Origin: Diospyros lotus
Lineage: Eukaryota; Streptophyta; Magnoliopsida; Ericales; Ebenaceae
Reading direction: 5' to 3'
Length of the DNA: 64,000 bases
Assembly: GCF_014633365.1 (NCBI RefSeq)
Contig: NC_068343.1
Location: forward strand, 28,985,307 to 29,049,306
Under the pieces are notes generated by a model, which did no database searches, was not told the origin of the DNA, and saw only the letters and a list, made by a program, of their open reading frames with translations. Position numbers and translations under genes: made by a program. Shown here in pieces: positions 1 to 12,071 of the stretch. Position 1 is the stretch's first letter. Every line of letters begins with the position of its first letter.

Positions 1-1581
1 CCTGCATTTATCACTTTTTGCATTCTTCTTTTACTAACTCAGCTGATTTAGCAGCTATTTATGTTCACAGAAAGGATGAAGCCTTTAGACTCGCCAGTGC
101 ACGAGTGTGATTGTAGCAGAAAATTTATATGTAATTTTTTCGAGCAAGACTGGGTCGACTCATAGGGAGATTGCTCATGGTAGGAGAAAACCACACAAGT
201 TCTTTTGATTAATGAAATAAGAAGATGAGATCAAACTAAATGTGATATGACTGTAATCTGGATATGGAGAGGTCTTGGGTCAAGACAGATCTAGTGCCAA
301 ACCCAACTGATTTACCATATAGCTTTCTGTGATGTAACCAGTAGGTCAAATAGCTTGGATTTTAACCATTAAATATACTACTGAGATGATGATAACTCTT
401 TGTTAAAGCAACCTCCATACATGGCATGGAGACTCTATGTTAAGCAGCTATCATAAATCAGTGTATAAATAACGTTTTGACAAAATAATTGCTCAGGGCT
501 TGGGCATGAAAACGTTTCCAAGTCAAGCAACTCCCATACGTGGTGTGGAAACTCTAAGTTAGGCATACGAACCAATCCAAGCCTGAGGTTTTCATTAATA
601 ACATTTCCCAAACTACTTTTTCTTTGGTTACTTTAACATCTGAGGTACTGCTATATTGATTCATCAGTGGCTTTAGGCACCATCTTTGCCTTAACCCAAG
701 GATCGAATTAGCCACACATCTTCATGGGAAGTGCACGACTAAAACTAATCTCAACGGATGAATACGAGATTTACAAAGAAAATAAATTGGATCAAACAAT
801 AAGAATTAGATAAACTACTACTGTATTGATTACTGAAACGAACCACAACTTGAAACAGAAAATAAAATGGACTTGTAATATGTTTGGAGCAAACGCTCAG
901 AACTGGCAAGAACAAGAAAAATGACTGAACTACTATTCGTTTTAAAAATACAAACAAGAACTAAAGCGAGATAAACAGACATAATGAAAAGACTTGCAAC
1001 TTTTCAATGATCTTCGTCTTTTTGTGGTTTTTTCCGAGTATCCCCTGCTCTCACCAACCACTGATTCCAAAGGATGTTGGTTCCTTTTTAAGCTTACCGC
1101 GCATGGAAGTAGGGGCCACTTGATGAAAAGTGGTTCAAAAAGTTGGTTGAATTTACCTCAGAGTCACCGTGTTTATTTGCGCATGTCAGAGTTTTTCGGA
1201 TCCTCATTCGAATATGCTAGTAGAGATATTCGAATGCATGCTAAGTTTCCCTTGGCCACTCTGGTCATTTGAATGAATCTTAATCCCATTCGAATGAATT
1301 TCACACTTTACTATTGCTTACACGGTGATTTTTTCTGCCATTCGAATGCAACAGTACTTTCATTCGAATGAATTTCTAATTTTCCTCTTGACTTCTTCAT
1401 AAGATTCGAATGACTTGGTCTTCATTCGAATGTATCTTCATTGTTTCTATGCAATATGCTTATCCGAATATCTTGTTATTATCAGCTCATTCGAATAACT
1501 TGGTCTTCATTCGGATGGACACCATTTCACCTGGAGTTCTTTGATTTTGCTACTTCTTATCCGAATTGGGCCAAGCTTATC
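1..1581 (-). repeat. 3' LTR of the Athila-like element, distal part
   Basis: This stretch matches 24335-25915 with scattered substitutions and is interrupted at 1581/1582 by LARD1. It continues at 12067. In the element's orientation it is the U5 side of the 3' LTR. The last 400 bases carry many CATTCGAATG-like palindromes. The short ORFs seen here are not conserved coding sequence. Confidence 0.92.
1577..1581. repeat. Left target-site duplication of LARD1 (TTATC)
   Basis: TTATC precedes the TGTAAC terminus of LARD1 and recurs at 12067-12071 directly after the TTACA end. The uninterrupted LTR copy at about 25907-25915 contains the single unduplicated TTATC followed by CGAATACA. Confidence 0.93.
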
Positions 1582-1670
1582 TGTAACGACCTGCTCCCAC
1601 TTACGGGCGCCACCGGTAAATAATCGACCAGATTACTCACCCGACAACCACAACTGAAGGGTTGGACTAT

Positions 1671-1685
1671 GTTTCAACAGGAAAC
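1671..1685 (-). other. Conserved hairpin near the LARD1 LTR U5 end
   Basis: GTTTC and GAAAC form a 5-bp stem around the loop AACAG. LARD2 has the same stem with a different loop (AAGAA) at 30301-30315, inside otherwise well conserved U5 sequence. Confidence 0.55.
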
Positions 1686-2167
1686 GCCCTAGGTGGGAAC
1701 TAGGCTTTGTCCTTCCCTTCGCTCCACTCAGGTATCGGTCCCAACTCAAATAAGAAAAATCCAGCGGACCAAGACCCGAAACCTGAGTGAGCTTCACCTT
1801 TCTTCAGCTCACCCCATAGCAAGCCAGAGGTGACCCAGGCACAAAGCTAGCATACAAACACTTCGCTGAGTATTGGGGATTTATGAGAACATACCTTGCT
1901 GATCTTGACTCGGTCCGAAACTTGGCTTTACCAACTATGCCACATTCAACAAGCAATCTCACAATCATCTATCACACTATGATGATTACACAATTAAATA
2001 CATTTAAGCTCAATAACACAGACATTTACTCACAAGGGTATACATACATCACGCCCCCTGGCTGCATACAAGCAATATTAAAAATACATAACTCGGGCAA
2101 CTCAACTAGTTGCCACGACGGCCTCCCGGCGCCATCCCTGCTTGCATCCGGACTTGCATCATCTACA

Positions 2168-2308
2168 CATGAGGTAAAACCTCATGAGTCATAAAGACTC
2201 AGTAAGGGTGCAATGCATGTAAATATGAATATAATCATGTTTATGTATGCCAAATACATGCAAATGAGGCTAGGCTCACACATCCTCACAACCCACTAAG
2301 GTTTGAGG
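2168..2308 (-). other. Cluster of three hairpins in the LARD1 LTR
   Basis: Hairpin A is CATGAGGT-AAA-ACCTCATG (2168-2186). Hairpin B is TGAGTC-ATAAA-GACTCA (2185-2201) and shares two bases with A. Hairpin C is CCTC and AACC pairing with GGTT and GAGG at 2284-2308. All three recur in the right LTR, and in LARD2 at 31192-31332, where the stem of B differs at two adjacent base pairs but still pairs perfectly. They lie well downstream of the presumed TATA region, so they would be in the transcript. Confidence 0.6.
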
Positions 2309-3608
2309 CATCAACCTATCAGCCCCCACCACTAGTCGTCCTTATGGCCATAGGTCCACTAGTTCTTGCATCACACAAGATATAACCACTACATGCCAGT
2401 GCAACATAAAAACATTATCAAGCATATTTACCAACTTGCAAGGCCACCTCCACATGGGGCCGTCCCTTACCTGGCTCGAAGCCTCATCTCTGCCTCGGCG
2501 AGAACGCCAGCCCGAACTCCGAGCTCTTCTAGGATTACCGCCTTCCCGGTCGAATCTAGAGGCAAACACATAAAAACCCAACTCTATTAACATTCGGCAT
2601 TAACCCAATGCCCTCGATTTTGCCACACATTGCAAAATCACCATCAACACTATTTCCAAACAACCAACCACGGCATACATCAGCCGTTTAATAATTTCCA
2701 ACCACCCCGACCCGGGGTTAAATCCAACAACACCCCACAATTTAATATCTCACATAAAGGAAATATTTTGAAAAGAAGTAATTAACTCACCTTAGATAAT
2801 TTGGAAGAGAAAATCGGTCAATCGCTCATACCGACATTGCCTCATTACCGCCATCTCAAGCCCAAAATCTCCATTTTCAAGCTTTCAACACGTTCCTTGT
2901 GCCCCAAAATAATTTCCAGACTCTTCCCCCCATTTTTATGGAATTTTGGCTATTTTCCCTTATTTTTCCCATTATTTCCTTTTCTTTTATTTTTATTTTT
3001 TTTTATTCTTCTCCTTCCTCCTCCATTCTCCCGCGCCTTCTTCTTCTTCTCTGCGGATTCCATGCGCGCGCAGCGCCTGTGCGCGCACAGCAACCGGCCA
3101 CCGCTGCAGCTCACTTCCGGCCACTAGTCGGCCGCTTCTCATCGCTGCGCGACCGCCGGCCACCGACGCTTCAAGCACGAGCCATCGCGGCCTCCCCTGC
3201 GCGACGCTGTCGCTGCACAGCTGCTGCCCTCGCGTCCGCCATGGCCGACCACCAAGCTTCGCTGCTACAGGCCACGGCTGCCTCCTCGCCGCTGCTGCGT
3301 CGCTGACCTCAACCGCGGCCATCGGCTTTGCTGGACCGCCATTGGAGCCTCTTCAAGCTCCTCGAACAGCTGCTTTAACAGTGGCCATGGCAGCTTCTGC
3401 CATGGCCGATCTTCACTCTCCCTCACAATGCTCTCTCTTTCACTCTCGCGGTCTCCCTTTCTCTCGAGCTCGATGCCTCTCTCGGCCATGCTCTCTCTCT
3501 CGATCGCTCACTCCCCTCAATCTCATCTCTCTGCTTTGCTGCCTCTCGGCCATTTCAAAAATGGCAGAGGCGTACACGAGGAAGCTTCAAGAAAGCTTCC
3601 TCACGCCT

Positions 3609-3631
3609 ATATATATATATATATATATATG
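3609..3631 (-). promoter_or_regulatory. (TA)n tract, probable TATA region of LARD1
   Basis: An alternating TA run lies in the left LTR at a position suitable for the U3 promoter read on the minus strand. A shorter run is in the right LTR at about 11472-11487, so the tract length is unstable between the LTRs. Confidence 0.4.
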
Positions 3632-4208
3632 CACTAATTGCATATTAATCCCCCACATATCACATAATTTCACTTGAGAAATTTATAATTGCTCTTGGGG
3701 GATTTTATAATTACACTTGGGCCCTCCAAGATTTTAATTAATTACCCCCAAAGCCACCAAAACCTTAATTCTCCAAAATTAATAATTAACTTTTACTCGA
3801 TATAGCCAATTTCGTCCCTGCGCCTACACGAGACATTTATTCGACCCCAAAGCACTTAAGGGTTGCCTTACTCAGAAAACCGAACCACTCCAGGGGTCCC
3901 CTCAGCTTCCAAGAGGTCCCCTCCGACTATTCGGTATTGGCACCCACTCGGGCTTATAAATAATTTATTCCGAAAATCATTCTCGATCGGACTGCTTCCA
4001 GCGCCATTATCTTCATCCCGAGAAGCTCATTAATCTCTTGCCCTCTTCCCTGGACATCCAAGTCCCGAGGCACTCCCAGCCGTCAATTCGGCAATTTTTA
4101 TTAATTAATTACTCGAAATTGACTTTTGGCCTTCCCGGACCACCCGAGGTCCTGCCAAATTAATAAAAATCTATTTATTTTCAATACCATGTAATACCGG
4201 GTATTACA

Positions 4209-4224
4209 TTCCACCCTCCTTAAA
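4209..4224 (-). other. LARD1 polypurine tract
   Basis: Read on the minus strand, the tract CTTTAAGGAGGGTGGAA lies directly before the LTR terminus TGTAATACC. It has the form and position of the plus-strand primer of LTR retrotransposons. This fixes the element on the minus strand. Confidence 0.75.
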
Positions 4225-7200
4225 GAATTTCGTCCTCGAAATTCACTTTGCCTTAATCTCCTGCCCAAGATAGCTACATTCTCGGGCTACATGGCAAACT
4301 CTCATGCTCGAGAATTTCATAGTCGAACCATTTCTCAGCCTTTTACCTCGAGTTATTCTCATCTCAAGGTTTCACTTAGGCTTTTAGTCATCCGCCTCTC
4401 AAGGACATTCACCAACCGAATACCGCCTTGGCCTTCAGCCAAATCGCACCACTGGTCGCTGGTCGTGCTTACTGCAATGATATCCATCTCCGGATGGATT
4501 TTCTCTGTCTCAAAGCATCGCTTTGCAGGTTTATTTCCCATTTCCCCTTTTTTGCATCAACCGAAACAACTCTCACTAACATTGCATTACTGATCAGTCT
4601 ACCACGATTTTACGCCGATCACACACGGCAACGTTTCCCACTGCCAATCACACATGGCCACGATTTTACGCTGGTCCAACCAACAACGTCTTAGCACTGA
4701 TCTTCAGCCGCAATGTTTCTTTTAGTACCCACAAGACACTCAGACACCCATTTATCATGGCATACCGCCATAAATCACACGCATGCATAGTTTGAGTTGA
4801 TCCTCATGGCAATCTCTCATTACCGATCAACTTATCACACTAGCATTACATGGGAAGCACCCATTTGGCCCACTCTGCCAATTTCGACCATTTCATACAT
4901 GGTCTTCTATCTTGACCAGCCAACCCTCATTTATTTGTACGATTATGCATAATCGACATACCCAACACCATGCTAGGGAATTTCACATTTCAATCACACG
5001 TGCACTACTCGAGTCTACCTTGAGCTTGGCGATGCACACACCATGACATTTTCACCTCGAGCTTAACCGTGCTCAGGTCACAACCTTCTCCCCACCAGGA
5101 GCTCTTCGCATAAGCACACAGAGGTACTTAGGCCTTCTTACTAGCCGATATCACACGTTAGTAGGGGTCTTACACCCATACTGGGGAACTCTTCACTGAG
5201 CAACCCCTCTCAGATCTTCACCTCATTTTGGCCTTCACAATCATGCCCCATGCTAGGCCTTACCTTGGCTATTAAACCTTACTGCGAGTCAAGGGTCCTA
5301 CCATTTCGCTTAAAGTCGCGAACCATAAATCGACGCTCGTCATCACCCACGGTGCGTGGCATAAGTGATTGGCTTGTTACCATTTGCACAATCACTTATT
5401 GCATCGCACCTATAGGATGACTCGTGCCTTTGGTCCGCACCACAACAAGCTAACACGGTAACACCCCTACTCTTGTAGTGGTCTTCTAGCCAAATTTACT
5501 CGCCCAGCTTCAATTTCGTTAGGACTTTTTAAATTCTCCCTAGAGCCTCGACAGGGCCTCTTACTCTTGAGGCATGAAACTTTTTGGCAATCCCAAAATC
5601 AGGTTCATTCTCAATTTGCGATAAACACCTAATTTAAACCATGCATAATGGTTTCCTTTGTCCTACTCGGCAAGGACAACACCATGACAACAATGAATTC
5701 TCTGACAGCGACGATGACACCACCACGTCATCTCAAAAGACTCGCTGCTCCTTGAATCTTACTGGTCATCACAACAAACACGACCCCACCCTTAGGCCAT
5801 TTTCCACAAATCACTTTGCTATACTTATAACAGCTAGCTTATTCCCTGAGAAACTTTGGCTTCTCCCAGGTTTCTTATAACCCTTGCTACAACCAGCTCA
5901 CATCACTCAGTGAGCGTCCGCATTAGCCTTAACGCCATCATCATCAGCTAAGACGATCTCTTGCCATCGCTTAGCGCCACATCCAGTCGCAACCGCGACT
6001 CCAGATCCACCAACGCCACTGACCAACTACTCTCATGACGCAACACGACCATGGCTAGCCACCGCTCGCCGCTGCTGCTATCACCAATTGGCGCCTTTGG
6101 TCACCATCAGCTACCCTCAGCTAGTCACCAATCGGCTCCACTAGCTGATTTCCTTTCACAATCATTAACCTTTAGCCACGAGGTTAAATCTCATTAATTG
6201 CCCAAACTCCAAGGCATCCCTCTAGTTGTATTACTCACAGCTTCCAGGTGATTTCATCACCTAAACACCATTCTTGGGATCCAATCTCGTCCCACCAGCT
6301 TTTCTTTCGAGCTCTCGTCACCCACTGGCGACATCTTAATTTCGCTCTCATCATCCATCTAACCAACTCGATTAGCTTTAGCCGGAACGCCCGGCTCAAC
6401 CAACACAACCTTCCTCCAAGCACTACACTTGCAATCATCAACTATGACTTCAATTTAAACTCCATCCGCTGGAAATCACCCATGTCCTTTCTGTGGAACT
6501 CACACTTCCACACGACACCATAGGACTCGCCTTCCTACTCAAGTACTTGCCATCATGATGGCTTTCTCCAGGTGATCTATCCTGTTAGAGTTATAGTACC
6601 TTAGAAGGTCCACCTAGTGTCGTGGCCCCATGCCCAACTTTTCTTGGGAGAACATCTCAAGTTCCACCTAGGCCACACTTCAACACTATCATCTATAACT
6701 CTCGTTACGGAGTAACACTCCTTCAAGCAACACAACTTTGCCTTGACCAACCATCTATTATCACTTTGGATCTCTTTCTCAAAATCCGCCTGGTCTTGCC
6801 ACCAGGACCCGCTGAACCTTTATGTACACGGTCAATAAATAAGGCTTTACATCACAGTCCTCGAGCCTCACGCTCTTGTCATTGCCATCAGGTGCTACCA
6901 CCTGGCAACTGATCCTATGTCATCAACCGGAAATCCATCCAGTGCTACATGAGGATGCTTCCTCATTTTTGCATCGACACATCAGGACTAATACTAGACC
7001 GTGCAATTGCAAGCCTTCATGAATTTCAAACCGTGCCTCAGCCACACGTTCAGCCTGCCACAACTTACATCGCAGGATTAGAGATCCCCATACTTGAAAC
7101 TTCACGCGCTTCAATATTCCCATCTCATGGTTGGTTTCCAACTCGTAGGTCTCGCCCTCCACGGCACTTACGTAACATTTCAGAGCCATTTACCGACTCC

Positions 7201-9920
7201 ACCAATCAACCCATCTTCATGCATTACTGTAAGATCACACTAGGTCTATCATCTCAATCTACCCGATCAACTGCGATCCATTTAACCACAACTGCGTTAG
7301 CATCCTTTAGCAAGGAGCATCGCTACACGTCTTGTTTTCACATCACAAAGTATCACTCAATCAATTCACAATCTTCTTACTGCCAAGACAACAAAAGGCC
7401 TTACCAAGATTTTCAACCCTCACGGAAATTTAGGTTTGGCCCAGGCATAACCTACAGTATACCCCAGGTCTTCAGCGTCTAACCGTCTCCACCGTATACA
7501 GGTTACTCCACATAGAGGGCTGCAGTCCCTCTCGTGAACTAACCGTCTATATCCAGTGGTCCTTAGCATTAGACCCGTCAACGATAGGTATCAACCGTAG
7601 CGTTATTCCCACGCTAGACCGGTTTCTTTTCCACGGGTTTCTTTCTCAAACATCTCGAAGTGCTACAACACCAATACATTTGCTAAACGGCCTCAACACC
7701 ACTCATTTCTCGTGGTTGAGTTATGGAACTGACCGCAGCTTTCGTCGCCCCTACCGTGCCTCTCGCAGATCTTTACCCCCTGACCATCTGCATAATCACT
7801 GTGTTGTCTTGTGCTTTAGGCGAGCGAACACCTGGTCACCATCATCGTGTCACTCCCATACACTGGCCCAACACTGGTTCCCCATCGTATTGCCCTGTGC
7901 TTCGGAGAGTCAACACCCAATCATTATTACCGTGTGGCTCCCTTACACTGGCCCAACAACAGTTTCCAATAGCATGGCTCAGGTTCCACTCTGATCTATT
8001 TCGTACCCCATAGTGTGACTTTCAGCCCTTCAGTCACACCTCTGACATCGAACTTGACATGACTACATTGTTACGCTCGCAGCCACTATTCTTACCAAGC
8101 GTCCTACTCGACAATAAATCTATCGGATCATTATCGCGTTCCACGTTTTCTCCTTAGGACTACTCTAGATGTCCTATCCCTAGCAGGAGATCCTCAGTCT
8201 CACCTGACCACATTTCCTAGGGTGCTGCTCCAAATCTTTGGCATTTGACCGTCACTTGCAGTTCACTAAATTGCTCAGGCCCATGGGCCACTTGCCCTCA
8301 ACGCGAGCCAACTCATTAGTCCTCTGCCACACGGTCCATAGTATCAGATCCGTCACATCGAGCCTTGCACCCTTAGCATCTAGGCTACTTAAAGCCTTCC
8401 CGAGCTACGATGGTTCCGCTACCATCCTACCAAGCCATCTTACTTGATTATCCTTGCCTTGATAACCTTAAGCTCATACCAGAAGCCTTACTCCTAAGGA
8501 CTCTACATCTCTTACCGCTTAAGAGACTCTTAAACCACATCACATCTTGAGGCCTCATGATCTTACCCCACAAGATCATACCTCAAGCTCCGGCACCCAT
8601 AACCATAGAGCACCTACAATTACCTTCTAGGTAAATCGAGACCTCTCGCCTCTCCTTGCACATTCATGAATGCATTCAGTCACAACGCCCGGCCTGGCCT
8701 TCCAGCACGCCTCGCACGGGCTTCCATAATTTGGAATTTAAAATTCGGGCCTTCACATTTCACGCAATGCCCCTGCCCACCGAGGCATCTGAAGTTGGCA
8801 TTTCCATCTTTCGCATAGCCTATGGATGTCCTATTGTCACAACTCATCGCCCTAGGCCCACATACCCGTTCATACCCTTCATTGGGTGACCTCCGCGTCT
8901 CCCATCAAGGGTCTTGAGACCTTAGGCGTCATCACGACCCCAGGCATCATAATGAGGGTCTATCCACCTCTCATCTCCCGACCTTAGGCGTCCCACCAGA
9001 CCCCAAGCGTCCTAATGAGAGTTTTGATTGACCCCTCATCCATCACTCACATGAACGGTCTTTTGGCCCTTCACAACTAGGACTTCTAACCCAATGGCTC
9101 TCACACGCATATCAACGCATGCCCAACTCCTTAATCCCAGATCTGGATTCCCTTGGATTCTAGCTCGACTCACTTGGGATTTCCATCTCATACAAACACC
9201 CGCTAGGGTCCACTTGCCACACGCCTATCATTCCCAAGGATAGACCTCGTCTCATCAAGAAGCCAACTAGGGTCCACTCATACCCTAGGCACATCCCCTC
9301 CGGGATCATCATGACCATACGATCACATCGCCTGATGTCGAATATTTTTCTTGAACCTTGAGCTAGCTTCCACCTTAGCTCACTACATCTCAAGCGCACA
9401 AGCCTTACTGCACCACTTCCAAGGGACAACTCTATTCCCTCGAACATGCTCGGCGAATTCCTAACGTAGGGACGCTCCACTAGTTCCCTCCCGGAGTAGT
9501 CACGCTTCGGCTTCGTGTCCCCACACGAGCCTCAACACTTAAATCTCAAGGAGTTCCCATTGTTTAAACATTTCATATCCTCGAAATTCCATATTCGAGT
9601 TTTCTTGACACCAACACCCACACTCGAGTTTTCGGTTCCTCATTGCTCAACTCGTATACCTCTCACGGGTATATCTTCTCAATCCAGGGTATTTTCTCAT
9701 CCTAACAACAGGAATATCCAAACATGCCATTGCAGGCCTCAATGACTTGACCCAATCCCTTAGGGTCCTCGGTCATATGTCCAACTTTCAAGGTTATCGG
9801 ACCAACCTTACATTGAAATCTCAAAATTTCAAATCAATTGTTCTCGACCCCAACTCAGCAGTTAAGACATTTTGACTTACACTCAATCATGCCAGACACC
9901 CTCTATTCCAAAACTCTGGC
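4209..9920 (-). other. LARD1 interior, no recognisable genes
   Basis: This 5.7-kb stretch is rich in C, A and T on the plus strand and contains only short ORFs, the longest at 6949-7482 (177 residues, antisense). I found no zinc knuckle, protease D-S/T-G, RT Y/F-x-D-D, RNase H or integrase motif on either strand. It aligns piecewise with the LARD2 interior at 32793-34221 and 47072-51087. Shared blocks include short repeated units such as ACTGGCCCAACA (near 7860-7950 and 48750-48850) and CCTTAGGCGTC (near 8890-9010 and 49915-49995). Conservation in two separate insertions suggests a family-level structure, not a single decayed pol. Confidence 0.75.
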
Positions 9921-12066
9921 TACATACATCATGCCCCCTGGCTACATACAAGCAATATTAAAAATACATAACTCGGGCAACTCAGCTAGTTGCCACGACG
10001 GCCTCCCGGCGCCATCCCTGCTTGCATCCGGACTTGCATCATCTACACATGAGGTAAAACCTCATGAGTCATAAAGACTCAGTAAGGGTGCAATGCATGT
10101 AAATATGAATATAATCATGTTTATGTATGCCAAATGCATGCAAATGAGGCTAGGCTCACACATCCTCACAACCCACTAAGGTTTGAGGCATCAACCTATC
10201 AGCCCCCACCACTAGTTCTTGCATCACACAAGATATAACCACTACATGCCAGTGCAACATAAAAACATTATCAAGCATATTTACCAACTTGCAAGGCCAC
10301 CTTCACATGGGGCCGTCCCTTACCTGGCTCGAAGCCTCATCTCTGCCTCGGCGAGAACGCCAGCCCGAACTCCGAGCTCTTCTAGGATTACCGCCTTCCC
10401 GGTCGAATCTAGAGGCAAACACATAAAAACCCAACTCTATTAACATTCGGCATTAACCCAATGCCCTCGATTTTGCCACACATTACAAAATCACCATCAA
10501 CACTATTTCCAAACAACCAACCACGGCATACATCAGCCGTTTAATAATTTCCAACCACCTCGACCCAGGGTTAAATCCAACAACACCCCACAATTTAATA
10601 TCTCACATAAAGGAAATATTTTGAAAAGAAGTAATTAACTCACCTTAGATAATTTGGAAGAGAAAATCGGTCAATCGCTCATACCGGCATTGCCTCATTA
10701 CCGCCATCTCAAGCCCAAAATCTCCATTTTCAAGCTTTCGACACGTTCCTTGTGCCCCAAAATAATTTCCAGACTCTTCCCCCCATTTTTCTGGAATTTT
10801 GGCTATTTTCCCTTATTTTTCCCATTATTTCCATTTCTTTTCTTTTTATTTTTTTTTATTCTTCTCCTTCCTCCTCCATTCTCCCGCGCCTTCTTCTTCT
10901 TCTTTGCGGATTCCATGCGCGCGCAGCGCCTGTGCGCGCACAGCAACCGGCCACTGGTCGGCCACCGCTGCAGCTCACTTCCGGCCACTGGTCGGCCGCT
11001 TCTCATCGCTGCGCGACCGCCGGCCACCGACGCTTCAAGCACGAGCCATCACGGCCTCCCCTGCACGACGCTGTCGCTGCACAGCTGCTGCCCTCGCGTC
11101 CGCCATGGCGGACCACCAAGCTTCGCTGCTACAGGCCGCGGCTGCCTCCTCGCTGCTGCTGCGTCGCTGACCTCAACCGCGGCCATCGGCTTTGCTGGAC
11201 CGCCATTGGAGCCTCTTCAAGCTCCTCGAACAGCTGCTTTAACCGTGGCCATGGCAGCTTCTGCCATGGCCGATCTTCACTCTCCCTCACAATGCTCTCT
11301 CTTTCACTCTCGCGATCTCCCTTTCTCTCGAGCTCGATGCCTCTCTCGGCCTTTCTCTCTCTCTCGATCACTCACTCCCCTCAATCTCATCTCTCTACTT
11401 TGCTGCCTCTCGGCCATTTCAAAAATGGCAGAGGCGTACACGAGGAAGCTTCAAGGAAGCTTCCTCACGCCTATATATATATATATATGCACTAATTGCA
11501 TATTAATCCCCCACATATCACATAATTTCACTTGAGAAATTTATAATTGCTCTTGGGGGATTTTATAATTACACTTGGGCCCTCCAAGATTTTAATTAAT
11601 TACCCCCAAAGCCACCAAAACCTTAATTCTCCAAAATTAATAATTAACTTTTACTCGATAAAGCCAATTTCGTCCCTGCGCCTACACGAGACATTTATTC
11701 GACCCCAAAGCACTTAAGGGTTTCCTTACTCAGAAAACCGAACCACTCCAGGGGTCCCCTCAGCTTCCAGGAGGTCCCCTCCGACTATTCGGTATTGGCA
11801 CCCACTCGGGCTTATAAATAATTTATTCCGAAAATCATTCCCGATCGGACTGCTTCCAGCGCCATTATCTTCATCCCGAGACGCTCATTAATCTCTTGCC
11901 CTCTTCCCTAGACATCCAAGTCCCGAGGCACTCCCAGCCGTCAATTCGGCAATTTTTATTAATTAATTACTCGAAATTGACTTTTGGCCTTCCCGGACCA
12001 CCCGAGGTCCTGCCAAATTAATAAAAATCTATTTATTTTCAATACCATGTAATACCGGGTATTACA
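9921..12066 (-). repeat. LARD1 right (5') LTR, lacking its U5 end
   Basis: Homology with the left LTR starts abruptly near 9921, which corresponds to left-LTR position about 2041, and runs to 12066. The first roughly 460 bp of the LTR, and the PBS expected just left of it, are absent. The sequence left of the junction resembles LARD2 interior up to about 9830, then roughly 90 bp are unmatched. Differences from the left LTR are few, including a changed short GC-rich repeat near 10950-11000. Confidence 0.85.
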
Positions 12067-12071
12067 TTATC
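12067..12071. repeat. Right target-site duplication of LARD1 (TTATC)
   Basis: It is identical to 1577-1581 and is where the Athila LTR sequence resumes. Confidence 0.93.

Larger units (their letters stand above)
1582..4208 (-). repeat. LARD1 left (3') LTR
   Basis: This is the full-length LTR of about 2.63 kb. Read on the minus strand it starts TGTAATACC at 4208 and ends GTTACA at 1582. A (TA)n run at about 3609-3631 is the probable TATA region. It is followed in transcript order by a long purine-rich (GAGA-type) stretch and a GC-rich segment, then by a set of hairpins at 2168-2308. The apparent plus-strand ORFs in the TC-rich part (up to 243 residues) are low-complexity and lie antisense to the element. 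Confidence 0.9.
1582..12066 (-). mobile_element. LARD1: gene-less LTR retrotransposon nested in the Athila 3' LTR
   Basis: The element begins TGTAAC and ends TTACA, is flanked by the 5-bp duplication TTATC, and has LTR copies at 1582-4208 and 9921-12066. A purine-rich tract (read on the minus strand) adjoins the left LTR, so the element runs on the minus strand. Just inside this PPT is a short sequence resembling the very end of chromovirus pol (minus-strand GAGGACGAAATTCTTTAAGG). The 5.7-kb interior shows no gag, protease, RT or integrase motif in any frame. Its closest relative in the window is LARD2. The right LTR lacks about 460 bp plus the PBS, so this copy is defective. The description fits a large retrotransposon derivative (LARD), a non-autonomous class mobilised by a relative. 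Confidence 0.88.

Noticed and set aside
6949..7482. 177-residue plus-strand ORF in the LARD1 interior
   Set aside because: It is antisense to the element and is not kept open in LARD2 over the matching stretch (47940-48290 is open in other frames). No motif is visible.
10654..11535. 293-residue plus-strand ORF (and its partner at 2946-3677)
   Set aside because: It lies antisense in the LARD1 LTR in TC- and GC-rich low-complexity DNA, overlaps other open frames, differs in length between the two LTR copies and shows no domain. Biased composition alone keeps it open.
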